Shown here one piece after another: positions 10,309-19,903 of a DNA stretch of 46,775 nt. The notes below the pieces were generated by a model that did not search any database, was not told where the DNA came from, and saw nothing but the letters and a program-made list of their open reading frames with translations. The stretch is from Chara braunii (Eukaryota; Streptophyta; Charophyceae; Charales; Characeae), in assembly GCA_003427395.1 (NCBI GenBank), contig BFEA01000116.1:2457245-2504019 (forward strand), read 5' to 3'. The translations under genes were made by a program, and so were the position numbers. How positions within the stretch are numbered: the stretch's first letter is position 1; each line of letters starts with the position of its first letter.

Positions 10309-11055
10309 CTAATCCGCGTCAAGGGCAGTGCTAACCGTCTCGTTGTTTGAGTCTACAGTGTCGCCCTTGGTCGCGGAGGTGCTCATGCTGTATGCCCCAA
10401 TGCTGCCTTCGGGTGGTGGGGTCTCCCCCTCCGCCTGGCTGTTTGTGGATCTCGCATCTTTCCCCTGTGGAATCAGCTCCATGTCATCCTCCTGTATGAA
10501 GTCCTCTTCTTCCTCTACCATGTTGATTGGTGAGGCTTCTTCCTGGAGGGAGTGCCGAGTTTTGAGTATGTTGGATCTGATTATGGAGGCCAATGATTCA
10601 GCCATCACCTCTGCCGTGTAGTGCCTTCCTGTTAGCGTGCTGTATGGCACCGCTGTGACTGTGTTCCATGCCCTCCACACCAGTCCTTCTCCGAGTTTTG
10701 TCGTCTCATCCAGATGGACGAGGATTGGCCTGAATGGTCCTTCCATCTCCCAGCTTGGGTCTGAGGGATATGGTTCGCCGTTCTCGCTGTTCTCTTCGGA
10801 CGGGATGACATAGACCCCTTGCGGGTAGATCTCTGAGATTTCTTCTCTAATTGTTCTTGCTGAGGCCCTTGGATTGTGCATTGTAGTTGGGATCCCGAAG
10901 GAGATGTCTGTGGCTACTTGCCATTCGTTGAATTTCTTGCGAAATCTGACTGGCACAAGCGGTCTGACGGCTGATGCGATCAGAAGCCGCCTTCTTCGTA
11001 ACGTGGGGAGCCCTGTTGTCAGCCACTCTCTGAATGGTGTAGAAGTCTTTCTCAT
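10309..11055 (-). pseudogene. LINE-A ORF1, C-terminal part
   Basis: 248-codon frame ending 'NNETVSTALDAD' just before the ORF2 start. It has an Arg-rich N-terminal stretch ('TLRRRRLLIASAVRP'), a middle 'GIPTTMHNPRASARTIREEISEIYPQGVYVIP', and an acidic tail ('NMVEEEEDFIQEDDMELIPQ'). I see no named domain. Position between the zinc-knuckle frame and ORF2 makes it the tail of ORF1, the nucleic-acid-binding protein of the element. Overlapping basic frames at 11287-10847 and 11427-11110 suggest further shifts upstream. Confidence 0.6.
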
Positions 11056-11287
11056 TTTCCTTGCGGTATTTCACATTTTGATCGAACAGAGCTTTGGTCT
11101 GTTCAGAGACTATGTAGATTTCTTGTGTGATCTTTCGCTGATCCTTGTCAGCTTCCGGTCTGGTTGATTGTGTTGATCTTGTTCTTTTTTCTCTTCCCTT
11201 GGAGGGTTTCCACTTCTTCGGGACCATGTCTCTGATTGCGTCCGTCGAGGGGTGGGCTTCGTTGTTGGGGTCTGTGTTTGTTCCCAC
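10847..11287 (-). pseudogene. LINE-A ORF1, basic middle fragment
   Basis: Frame of 146 codons rich in Lys/Arg ('KKWKPSKGREKRTRSTQSTRPEADKDQRK') followed by a predicted helical stretch ('EIYIVSEQTKALFDQNVKYRKENEKDFYTIQRVAD'). It overlaps the start of the 10309-11055 frame; the true ORF1 probably shifts from this frame to that one near 11.05 kb, since 'RKENEKDFYTI' is followed there by the matching 'MRKTSTPFREWL'. It is consistent with an RNA-binding, coiled-coil-prone part of ORF1. Confidence 0.45.
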
Positions 11288-12021
11288 TGTGTCCCTTTCT
11301 TTTTTTTTCTTGTTGTACTTGTATGCGCTGAACTCCGACAGTTCCCATTTTTGTTCTCTCTCCTGTCTGAGGATTGCATAGTTATTTGGAGATGTTTGTA
11401 TTCCTGCGACCGAGTTTTTGGGAGCATTGTTCCTTGTTGTTCTCTCCTAGTGCTTCATGCACGCAACTCTGATGTCGAATTCCTTTTCTCTTCGTACTTG
11501 GCTTTTTCAAAGTACTCCCGCAGCCATACCATAATTGCGCCTCTGTTGTTGTCTCGGTCCTCTGAGGGGCCCTTCTTCGCTGGCGAAATGTCCATTCCTT
11601 TTGGTGTTGCTAGGTCAGGGGTTGTGGTCAACTCCTGTCCTAGCTTCACGCCCTGATCTTGTTCCTTCTGTCCTGATTCTTTTTCCGGTATTGTTTCCCC
11701 TCTTCTTTTCTTCCCAACCTGTTTGTTTGTGTCATCTTCCTGGGGGGAGGATTGTCTCTTGTGTGAAGGCTCGGGGTGTGGATAGCGTCCTTCGATGTAT
11801 GTCTGTGCTTTTTTTAGCAGGGTCTCGTCGTCTTCTTCAGCTGACTGGTGCCTGATCGTGTCCAGATCCCAGAGTAGGTCTTCTTGTTTTTTCTCTATTT
11901 CGACCGCTCTGGAGTCGATCAGGGGGTCTTTGTGGATCTTGCTCTGTGGGCCAGATATCTTCTTTGCCCCGACTTTGTGCCATTTGCTGTCAGCCGGGGG
12001 GAAGATGTCCGGTTGACTGGT

Positions 12022-12549
12022 TCAAGGATCCCTGTCGGCGTATGTCCATACCCATCTTGGCTCTGGTAGGTTGTCATCAAAGACGCAGCCATCATAGGCT
12101 GAGTCATTGACGAACCACACCCCTTTTGCCTCTTCCGCCTCAACCAAATCGGATTGTCTCAATTTCCTTTCTCCTGCTTGCTCCGGTCTGTTTGAGCATT
12201 CTGCGTTTCTGTCGGACCCAAGATGTCCTTTTTTTCTGCAGTGGAAGCATATCGGATTGTCCTTTGTTGATACTGTTATGGAGACAATCTTGTCATCTAC
12301 GATGCATTCCCAAGATTCTGGGAATACTGGGTTATCTGTTGTGTCTACTTCGAGGATCGCTGTGACTGATTCGTAGTGGGGAGCCAAGAAATCTGGGGTG
12401 GGAAGAATCCATTTCGTCACCTTGTTTGTCGGGTATTCTGCTGCCAAGCAGTCTTCGATCAGCGGGTGACCCCTGAGGGGAATATTATCGAACTGGACCC
12501 ATAATTGGTCCCTTAGAAGGCTTTGTTTGTAGGCGCTCACTGGTGCCAC
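12022..12549 (-). pseudogene. LINE-A ORF1, zinc-knuckle part
   Basis: 175-codon frame: 'LLRDQLWVQFDNIPLRGHP', 'WILPTPDFLAPHYESVTAILEVDTTDNPVFPESWECIVDD', then a CCHC-like knuckle 'CFHCRKKGHLGSDRNAEC' (C-x2-C-x4-H-x8-C; the last spacing is longer than the usual x4, so the knuckle may be altered). The architecture, a gag-like domain followed by a zinc knuckle, is typical of ORF1 proteins of plant-type LINEs, which coat element RNA. The frame continues into an acidic region ending '...TYADRDP'. Confidence 0.7.
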
Positions 12550-12731
12550 CTCGGCCTTCTGCGAGATTTCAGGTTTCCATCTCGCCAGGGAGCAGACGGA
12601 GCCGAAACACTTGATTGTTTCGAATTTGTTTACTAAATGCGTTGCTTGGTTTGCATTGAAAATTTGTCGACGTCAGTCTTGATGTTCTCCTGATCTTGTA
12701 TCGTTTTTGTTATCCATTTCCTTTTCTCCAC

Positions 12732-12995
12732 CTAAGAGAGTCTCGCTCCTGCGTTAGAGAAGGTGAATATGAGGGCGTGCTTTTCAAAGGTGGCATTCGT
12801 GTCTGCAATCCTGTTTTTTGGGTATGCCCAAGCAATTACTTCAATTTCTTCATCGGTGTCCTTGTTTTTCACCTTGACTGTGACTTTCTCTCCTTTGATC
12901 TGGGGAGCTTCCAGCAGGAAGTGCAAGGTTTCGTGCTCGATGCTGGGTGCCTTTGAAGACGGCGCCCTGGAGGTCAAGGCCATGCCCGCCGCCAC
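12732..12995 (-). pseudogene. LINE-A ORF1, N-terminal fragment
   Basis: Frame beginning 'MAAGMALTSRAPSSKAPSIEHETLHFLLEAPQIKGEKVTVKVKNKDTDEEIEVIAWAYPKNRIADTNATFEKHALIF'. Its position just upstream of the zinc-knuckle frame and its style suggest the N-terminal part of ORF1. It is split from the next frame by shifts between 12732 and 12549. No named motif is visible. Confidence 0.45.
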
Positions 12996-13000
12996 GATGC

Positions 13001-14740
13001 TGTACCGTCAACTGTACACGTTCGTCATCTTCTGTGTTTTTGGGTTGTGGCCGTGTTGTTCTTTCTTTAGTTGCTTTTTCCTCGTTCCGTTTCTCTCTTG
13101 GTGTTTATCGACTCAGTGGGGTAGGGGTGACTGGTTGGGAGATGCGAGTCTTTTATCTCTTTTTTGCTTGTGGGGTTTTTATCCTTTTTTTATGAATGTA
13201 TGGGGGATGTGGATCTGTCTACGTGTGTGTCGAGTAGCCGACGTGGCTTGTTTTTCTTTTCTTCTTCTTTAACTTTCTCTCTTTCTATATTGGCGTGTGT
13301 CGGTGTTTCTGCTGAAGAGTTGGGATTTGTTCTACAACGACTTGTGAACATTTGTCTAATAGGTTATCTGTCCCCAATGCTACGGTGTGGATTTGATTTT
13401 GAGGGGGCGAGGGATAATGTTGGTGTAATCGATTATCTGTCCCCNNNNNNNNNNNNNNNNNNNNNNNNNNNNNNNNNNNNNNNNNNNNNNNNNNNNNNNN
13501 NNNNNNNNNNNNNNNNNNNNNNNNNNNNNNNNNNNNNNNNNNNNNNNNNNNNNNNNNNNNNNNNNNNNNNNNNNNNNNNNNNNNNNNNNNNNNNNNNNNN
13601 NNNNNNNNNNNNNNNNNNNNNNNNNNNNNGTGGGGGATGGGTTGGGGTGGAGTGCGTGGTCGTTCGTGTGAAGGAAGAGGGTATCAGGTGTGGCTTGTGG
13701 CGGTAGGGGCGTGTGGGGAAAAAGAGTCCGTCTGTCTTTTAAGGGCGGCGTGGGGAGGTGCGGGGGGGCCTCAATGTGGGGTGATGATGGGATCAATTCA
13801 ATCCGGCGGGGTGACTGGTTAGGCACGGTGCGATGTCTGGAGGGATCGACGTACGTTAGAGGGGCCTGGTCCTTCCTCTCTTGGTGAGAAGACGGGTGAT
13901 GATACGGAAATGGGTGGGCGAAAGGAGAGGGGGGGAGTAATCGTGGAGTCGATGTGACGTGGTTGGAAATGATGGGTGAGGGTGGGGGAGGGGGACAACT
14001 GCGTGGCCAGCTAGGGGCGAAGGTTGCCGATGGGGATCGAGTTGGGCTCAAAGGTGGGTACTTGTCGCGGCGAGTTGATGACGTGGCGGCGTACGGAGGG
14101 TGCTCCTTGGCTGGTTGGGATGACGGTCACCTGTGACGGAGAAATGCTGGTGTGTTCGTCTCTGACGGCTTGGCGATTTCTGGCGTGCCAGCCCCACAAA
14201 GCGTGGGTTCTCTGTTTCCTCCTTTTGCTGGTCGACGCTGCTGCTCCGGCTGAAGCTCCACCGACTTGCTGGAGTGACGTGGCGAGTGGGGGCCAAAGTT
14301 GCCCCCGTTGTTGGCGATGGATCTCGGGCTTACCAGCTTGAGAGCGCGCCTTGCATCTGCAGTTCGTGTTGGTTTCCCGTTACGGAGTCTCTCTGCCAGA
14401 GAGGAGCTCCGTGCATGGGGCGTTTGTGGCTGTCTTCACGTTGGGTGTGTCGAAGCTGTTAACTGCTCCTGGGGTTTGAGATTGGGGAGGGGTGACGTTG
14501 CCTCCGTTGTTGGTGATGGTTACTACCGATGGTAGACACGCTCGGAAGCGTGCATGAAGCGCTAGCGCGGATGCAAGCATGTGGCGGCTGGGATGGTGCG
14601 ATTCGAGTTCGAACCGCGGCGGGGGTGACTGGCGCGGGTGCGGGCGCTAACGCTGTGCTTTTGCGCTAACCGATGGCGCGGACGCTCCTAATCGTGCAGG
14701 TTTTTTATTTTTATTATTATTATTTTATCTTTATTTGGGA
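13001..14740. other. No gene seen; T-rich then G-rich stretch around an assembly gap
   Basis: 13001-13444 is T-rich on the plus strand. 13630-14740 is G/GT-rich with many short poly-G runs. It may contain the 5' UTR of LINE-A (C-rich in element orientation), but there is no boundary signal. A box-B-like GAGTTCGAACC lies near 14609. The frames spanning the gap only stay open because N is unspecified. Confidence 0.5.
13445..13629. other. Assembly gap (185 N)
   Basis: Unresolved sequence. Confidence 0.99.
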
Positions 14741-15120
14741 GGGGGACGGGGGGGCGTATGACAGGAAGATGGGGATACGGCGAGGAGAGGGGGATATGGA
14801 GAGGAGGAGGAGGATGTGGACGAGGAGGACGACGAGGATAGCGAGGACGATGAGGAGGAGGAGTTGAGATGGGGGAGGAGAAAAGATGGACGGAGGGAAA
14901 AGAGGAAGGGCAGGAGGAGGAGGAGGAGACATGGACGGCAAGGAAGGGGAGGACACTAGGAAGGGCAGGAGACAGCAGGCATGGAAGATAAGGAAGTACG
15001 AGGACGAGGAGGAGACAAGGAGGATGAGGAAGGGCAGGAGGAGGAGGACGAGTCCGAGGAGACGAAAAGGAGAAGGGAGGAGGAGACATGTAGGATGAGG
15101 AAGGGGAGGAGGAGCAAGGT
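14741..15120 (+). repeat. Polypurine GGA-rich tract
   Basis: About 380 bp almost wholly A/G on the plus strand, built of irregular GGA, GAGGA and GACGA units. It gives highly charged or Pro/Ser-rich shadow frames on both strands. It is not a gene. Confidence 0.8.
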
Positions 15121-15784
15121 GAGGCAGCACTCCTGTAATTTTTTTTTTCATCCTGCTTATAATTTTGGTGGGGGGCCTCAAACGCACCATTTTGACCCCG
15201 GCCTTCTTTTTTTTTTCCGGGGGGGGTGACGGGTTGTTCCCCACACATGTCGTGCGCCGCACGGGATCGGTTGGGCTCGTGCGCCGCACGTAGGGAGCTG
15301 CCCGCACGACGTGCGCTTGCAAGAATGGTCCCAACTGATTCTCTGCGTGAGTTAGGCTCTCTTGTACTTTAACGGTTTAACCATAATTTATCTTTGTATT
15401 TCCATTTTTTCCTCCAATAGTGTTTCTTTATTTTCCTTTCTGTCAATCTCTCCCATCGTCTAGCTGCATTTTGGCGTGCCACCGTCCCTTTGGCCATCTG
15501 GGCCTCCTAGAGTAATCACAGTAGGTCCTCTTCTGGATGTATATGACCGTAACTACAGCTGGCCGGGATGTGCACGACCGCAATCACACCCAAAGATTGA
15601 AAAAGTCCCATTGTGAGTATGCCTTCAGCTGGCTGCTGCAGTGCTGCTCACTTTGTCTTTTATCTCGTTGTTTCAAGACACACCCTGGCTGACTTTCAAA
15701 AGCTGGTTTCCAACTTTCCATATTTAGTAATCTGGCAAACTGCCTCTGCAACAAAGACGACCTGAGTCCTATGTCCTAGACGTC
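15121..15784. other. No gene seen; CpG palindromes at 15251-15314
   Basis: Apart from two copies of CGTGCGCCGCACG (15251-15263, 15278-15290) and a related GCACGACGTGC (15304-15314), I see nothing that looks coding or structured. Confidence 0.5.
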
Positions 15785-15852
15785 AAATCCTAAATCCTAA
15801 ACCCACAACACTAAACGTAAAACCCTAAACCCTAATTCTAAACCATAAACCC
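15785..15852 (+). repeat. Degenerate interstitial telomere-like units
   Basis: Contains CCTAAATCCTAAACCC and AAACCCTAAACCCTAA with several degenerate relatives, i.e. plant-type (CCCTAAA)n. It is short and diverged, so an internal relic and not a chromosome end. Confidence 0.7.
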
Positions 15853-16043
15853 ATAGCTGTACTATGCCATAATTCACAGTTATCTATGTTCCTGCACCTC
15901 TTAAGCACTCCCTCCTTTCCTTGCTTAAACCACCAGTAATTTTCCTAGCTATTTTTTTCTGACAGGGCCCTTAAAATGCCATGTCTTCCTGGGATGGGCC
16001 TACGGAAACAAAAAGGCTAGCGACGCCCGCAAAACACATCTTC

Positions 16044-16135
16044 TTTTTTTTTTTCCTTTTTTTTTTTAACAAAACAATACAGCCCCTTCTATTCTGGGGG
16101 GCGTCAGTCCGGTTGCTTATCACCGGCAAGCATGT
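16044..16135 (-). mobile_element. Second copy of a LINE-A-type 3' end
   Basis: A T-run (16044-16067, one CC interruption) followed by TTTAAC and then TTCTGGGGGGCGTCAGTCCGG and TATCACCGGCAAG. This matches the first 75 bp of the window (TTTTTAAC ... TTCTGGAGAGCGTCAGTCCGG ... CTGGCAAG). It is probably a strongly 5'-truncated insertion of the LINE-A family or a SINE sharing its tail. Confidence 0.65.
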
Positions 16136-16145
16136 TTCCAGTGCC

Positions 16146-16286
16146 TTTTTTTTTTTTTTTTCCCTTGGGGTGTTATCACAGAGACTGATAAGAGCAGCCC
16201 CCTGTGGTATTCCTCCTCGATGGCTCCAGTCTATTGGTGGAGAGCTGCACCTGATGGAAAACAGGTCCAGCGTCCCTTTACAGAAA
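16146..16286 (-). repeat. Dispersed SINE-like repeat, copy 1
   Basis: Sixteen T (16146-16161) then the family body with 'GGCTCCAGTCTATTGGTGGAG', 'CACCTGATGGAAAACAGGTC' and TTTACAGAAAA. It is A-tailed in minus orientation and sits directly beside the LINE-A-type 3' tail. Confidence 0.65.
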
Positions 16287-16349
16287 ACGCACAGAATGTC
16301 CATATGTGCAGTTACACTGCCCTGGCGCAGTACTCACCTGGAGATGGTG

Positions 16350-16990
16350 GGACAGCAGAATCTGTGGCCAACTAATAAAAGATACATCATGGCCAGAGAG
16401 GCATGGCACTCACCACAAGGCGACTCCGTAGAGAACAACGTGTTTTCGTTGGGGCGAAGTGCCATCCTCTGGGCAATTTGGTAGAAACGGCGTACATATG
16501 AAACGGAAGGACTACGCCTAGAAGGAGAGGATTTCACACAAACTATCAAACAACAAATTCAAAGAGAACTGACGGCCAGATGGACAAGTAAAAGCGAAGC
16601 GGGAGATATGCAATGAGATCAACGATGTAATACAGGAGACGAAAGCATTCTCAGAACTTCAAGGATGGTTGGGAGGAGAGCAAGGAGGATGGATAGCAGA
16701 GATCATCTGGGAGGGCGGTCGAAAGAACAAACAGAGAAGGATCAGCAGAGATTACCAGCTATTCTTGCAGTTCTGGACAAAGATAGAGGCAGGCTTCAAT
16801 CCCCCTGCGCGCACCCTTGGACTTCCCTGACCCCTTCCTGCCACATCGTTTATCCCTGGTGGAAACACAATGGTACGGAAACGGCTGACGACAGATGGGG
16901 TGAACCGGACAAGATGGAGGTACACAGATATCGTCCCCCAGGGGACATTTCAGACAACAACAGCAGATGGAGCTAAGGAAATTTCTTCCT
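16350..16990 (+). pseudogene. Plus-strand LINE ORF2 C-terminal remnant (LINE-B-like)
   Basis: In shifting plus-strand frames it reads 'NNVFSLGRSAILWAIW', 'YETEGLRLEGEDFTQTIKQQ', 'RELTARW', then 'LGGEQGGWIAEIIWEGGRKN', 'RISRDYQLFLQFWTKIEAGF' and 'LGLPDPFLP'. Each piece aligns in order with the LINE-B C-terminus ('FLIGRRAIIWAIW', 'FEMEGAHLDGPEFSESIKQQ', 'SWLGGDQGGRLGKVIWEGG', 'RNYRLIFNDWTTV', 'FEFPDFFPP'). It is therefore a 3' relic of a related LINE in the opposite orientation, carrying stops and shifts. No RT domain is visible upstream, so it is 5'-truncated or interrupted by the repeat at 16146. Confidence 0.75.
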
Positions 16991-17330
16991 ATCAGGCGGC
17001 CTGAAGAAGGGCTGAAGAGGTTGTTCTCCATGTTGGATCAGGCAGCAGCAATCCCTGCCTCATCCAGATCAGAGACATCTGATAGCAGCTGATGGCATCA
17101 TGGCAAGATAAAGATGACACATGGAGCACAGAAGGCAGGAACCAACAAGGATGTCAGAGAGACATCTTAGACAACGACAGACAAGAACAAAGGACATAGC
17201 TAGAGAAACTTCTTCCTTCCTGGTGGCTCGATGAACGGCTGAAGAGGCTATTCTCTCACATAGATCATAAAAGATCGAGTACCAAACGTTCTTGTTTATC
17301 TAGGAAGAGACAAATGACAGTATATATGGG

Positions 17331-17462
17331 ACGATGGCCAGGTTTCCAGCAGGTTAAACTCCCCACCAATGGACTGGAGCAACTGAATGGGTCTTCTTGG
17401 GGGAGATGCTCCTATCACTCCTCAGAGTAAATCCAACCTGTCTCTATTATAAAAAACAAAGA
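17331..17462 (+). repeat. Dispersed SINE-like repeat, copy 2
   Basis: Carries GGTTTCCAGCAGG, CCCCACCAATGGACTGGAGC and an A-rich end (17451-17459). It is in reverse complement relation to copy 1. Confidence 0.6.
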
Positions 17463-17649
17463 GAAGTATTAGGTGGAAAGTGAAATGTGGAGCAGAGACA
17501 GTGGTTTCTTGTTCACTAGCAGTAAAGGAGGATATATTTCTTCTAGATGCACTTGCCAAATTGAACTATATACGCCACAATCACAGCCAACATTTGGCCC
17601 CTCCCTCTGTAGTTCGACACAACTCGTTGTGTTAATAAGGGGAGCTGGA

Positions 17650-17690
17650 GCTGGTTTCCAGCAGGCCCAGCCCCCCACCAATGGACAGGG
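17650..17690 (+). repeat. Dispersed SINE-like repeat, copy 3 (core only)
   Basis: GCTGGTTTCCAGCAGG, then CCCCCCACCAATGGACAGGG; the same core as copy 2, 300 bp away. Confidence 0.5.
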
Positions 17691-17699
17691 TTCATCTAA

Positions 17700-18946
17700 A
17701 ATGCCAAGGTCTCAATCCCAGGGACTCCACCACCATCTGGGGATGGAGGCCTTCTTCACTAATGTTCCAAGAAAACGGAAAAGAAACAATGGCGGCCACG
17801 TCAGGTTTTTTCTAGTTCGCAAAGGCAAAAAAGTTGAAAAAACACACTAAATGACACTTTGGTCATGGCAAGAGTTTGAAATGTGCATTTCAGTCAAAAA
17901 TAGCAGTATTTTTTTTTAAGTCTTTTTTGAACTCAGGCCCTCTTCACACCATGGCTGACCCCTGTAGTTATGACATCCGCAGTTTTTACAAAGTGCCGCA
18001 CCACTTTTATAATTTTATTGCCTTTTCGAACTCGGGCCTCTTTCTGTAGCCAGGGCATGTCTTTTTGCCAATTCGAAATTTGTATTTCTGACTGGAACAC
18101 AGTTTAACACACTCACGCTAAAACAAAACAAGAAAAAGAAAAAGAAAAAGAAGACAGCTGCTCCCTATAGACCCCCCAGCTTCACCCAACCTTCCCTCTT
18201 CTTCTCCACCAAAATATCATTTTGAAAGTGCCATAATTTCACAAAATCCAGGTTTACTTAGGTTTTTCATTACATCTCTTGGATATTTCTGGCCCCAAAG
18301 TACATCTGGTCCCTGTCAGATGTCAGATGTCAGCTACCAGCCTTCTACAAAATACTGGATCTGCTCCTATCTCTCCCTGGGCTTTGTCCTCTTTTAAAGC
18401 ACTTCACACCCGGTCTTATTGCATCCAAAAGGATTCAAATTTCAAACTTTTGATCTGTTTATCTAACTTTATCAACATTAAGACATACAACTGTATTCCA
18501 ACAGTTATACTGGTGACCCCCTGGGTTTGTCAGAGCTATTCGCAGCCAAAAGGCCGCGCTTAGTCCGGTTGTCTTTTTGTCGTTTTGTGGCAGTTTCCAT
18601 TTCCGGCAATGTCATCGAGTCCAAAGGAGGTCGAACGGGGTAATTCCGGGGTGCGGAAATGAAAAAGGGAAGGGTGCGGTCGGTGGGAAGTCTAAGCCCA
18701 GTAGCGGGTCAGCTTTAGGAGCGGGCGACCTATTGTAGCACATGCAGGTCGTCGGTGTATTGTCCCGGTCGACGCCCGGTGCTTCCTCTTTGGGAGGAAG
18801 GGTGAACGAATATAGGAGGTAAAGGAAGGAAAGGAAAGGACGGGAGGAGAGGGGCTGTTTGTTTTCTTTTATTATAGTTTTCTTTTATGGAAATATTTAT
18901 TAATTTATTATTTATTTATTTAGCTCTTACGTGCTTGTAGATACAG
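17700..18946. other. No gene seen
   Basis: Mixed unique-looking sequence. A short A/G repeat (AAGAAA units, 18129-18153) and an AT-rich stretch (18866-18920) are the only patterns noticed. No coding frame is convincing. Confidence 0.5.
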
Positions 18947-19577
18947 GGGCCTGGACCCACTAGTGAAGTATTCTACCACTCCGTTCAGGATTTCGATCAC
19001 GTGTGGCCTCGAGTGACGCAGTACGTCCGTCGAATACATTGGATCTCAATGGCCTGGTAGTTTCCGAGCGGGGACTGTAAAGATGCCCACCATGATAGCT
19101 TGTGGCTTTGCGTGGGCGGGAAGTCTGGATTTTATGGATTTAAAGGGGGGGGTTGATTTCCAGACTTCGCTTTTTTTTTTTTTTGGCTCTGAGAAATAGA
19201 ACTTGAAATGTGAAATTCGAATATTGTGGTGGATCTGACAGGAACGCTTCCTCGTCTGTCAGATGGCCTGCTCGAGGCATCATGAGATACATGGGGATGA
19301 ATGTATCCCAATACCTGTTGCTTGTTCATCCTCGTGACTGTGTTCGTGGACACATTTTATTGCCATGGTACATCACTATGAAGACTTACGTGAAGGAGAT
19401 CGTACCAACCCATGAATTCGGGTCCACAGCTGTTTTTCATAGTTTTATGTGCTATTTCAATTCATTTTAAATCAGAAAACGATCCATTCATGCAAATAAA
19501 AAATCACTTTGTATTTTCCAAAAAACCATAAAATTGCGTCACACATCGTAGAGTACTTCGCTAGTGGGTCCAGGCCC
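18947..19577. mobile_element. 631-bp non-autonomous DNA transposon (MITE-like)
   Basis: Bounded by terminal inverted repeats of about 30 bp (18947-18976 and 19548-19577, two mismatches) beginning GGGCCTGGACCCAC. They are flanked by a 3-bp direct repeat CAG (18944-18946, 19578-19580). Outside flanks joined across the element give TTGTAGATACAG|GTCGGGTAGG. This occurs uninterrupted at 19728-19750, an apparent empty paralogous site. The interior has no convincing ORF, so the element would need a transposase supplied elsewhere. Size, inverted ends and a 3-bp duplication fit a MITE, as for PIF/Harbinger- or CACTA-type families; the superfamily is not established. Confidence 0.75.
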
Positions 19578-19727
19578 CAGGTCGGGTAGGCTGCAATTTC
19601 GGTTTTTTTTGGGGGGGGGTTCTGCGGCAGAGGGGACGTGGCCAGCGACACGAATGGAAGCGGCGTGGAAGACGTTTCTGTGGCATATTTTGCATTTTGC
19701 ATTGCAGTGAATGTAGGCGTGACATTG

Positions 19728-19756
19728 TTGTAGATACAGGTCGGGTAGGGAGCAAT
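19728..19756 (+). other. Paralogous empty insertion site
   Basis: TTGTAGATACAGGTCGGGTAGG followed by two differing bases and GCAAT. The left 13 bp match the left flank of the 631-bp element and the right part matches its right flank, with CAG present once. Confidence 0.65.
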
Positions 19757-19903
19757 AGGGACGTCGTTTGGTTTTTGTTTTTCGTACGTGGAGCGGTTGG
19801 GTTCGGTTGTTTTTTTCCCGTGGAGCGGTTACGGTTGGGGAAGAGGGTGTTAATCGTCATATATCGAGGAGTTTGTTGTGTAGGGTGTACGGGTGCGCGG
19901 AAA

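Larger units (their letters stand above)
8615..13000 (-). mobile_element. LINE-A, 5' part (ORF1, endonuclease, linker)
   Basis: Continuation of LINE-A beyond the LINE-B insertion. It holds ORF1 pieces (12995 down to 10309), a 91-bp gap, ORF2 start at 10217, endonuclease, and the endonuclease-RT linker to about 8.63-8.94 kb. Order and orientation match the RT part at 1-3502. The 5' limit is not visible; 13.0-14.7 kb may include its 5' UTR. Confidence 0.8.

Noticed and set aside
13164-14051. Long frames across 13445-13629 on both strands
   Set aside because: They remain open only because the gap bases are unspecified.
14688-15334. Pro/Ser/Leu-rich minus-strand frames of 186 and 204 codons
   Set aside because: They mirror the polypurine tract; composition alone keeps them open.
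18947-19577. Host gene frame inside the 631-bp element (19210-19470)
   Set aside because: Short, no motif, and inside an element with clear inverted termini.
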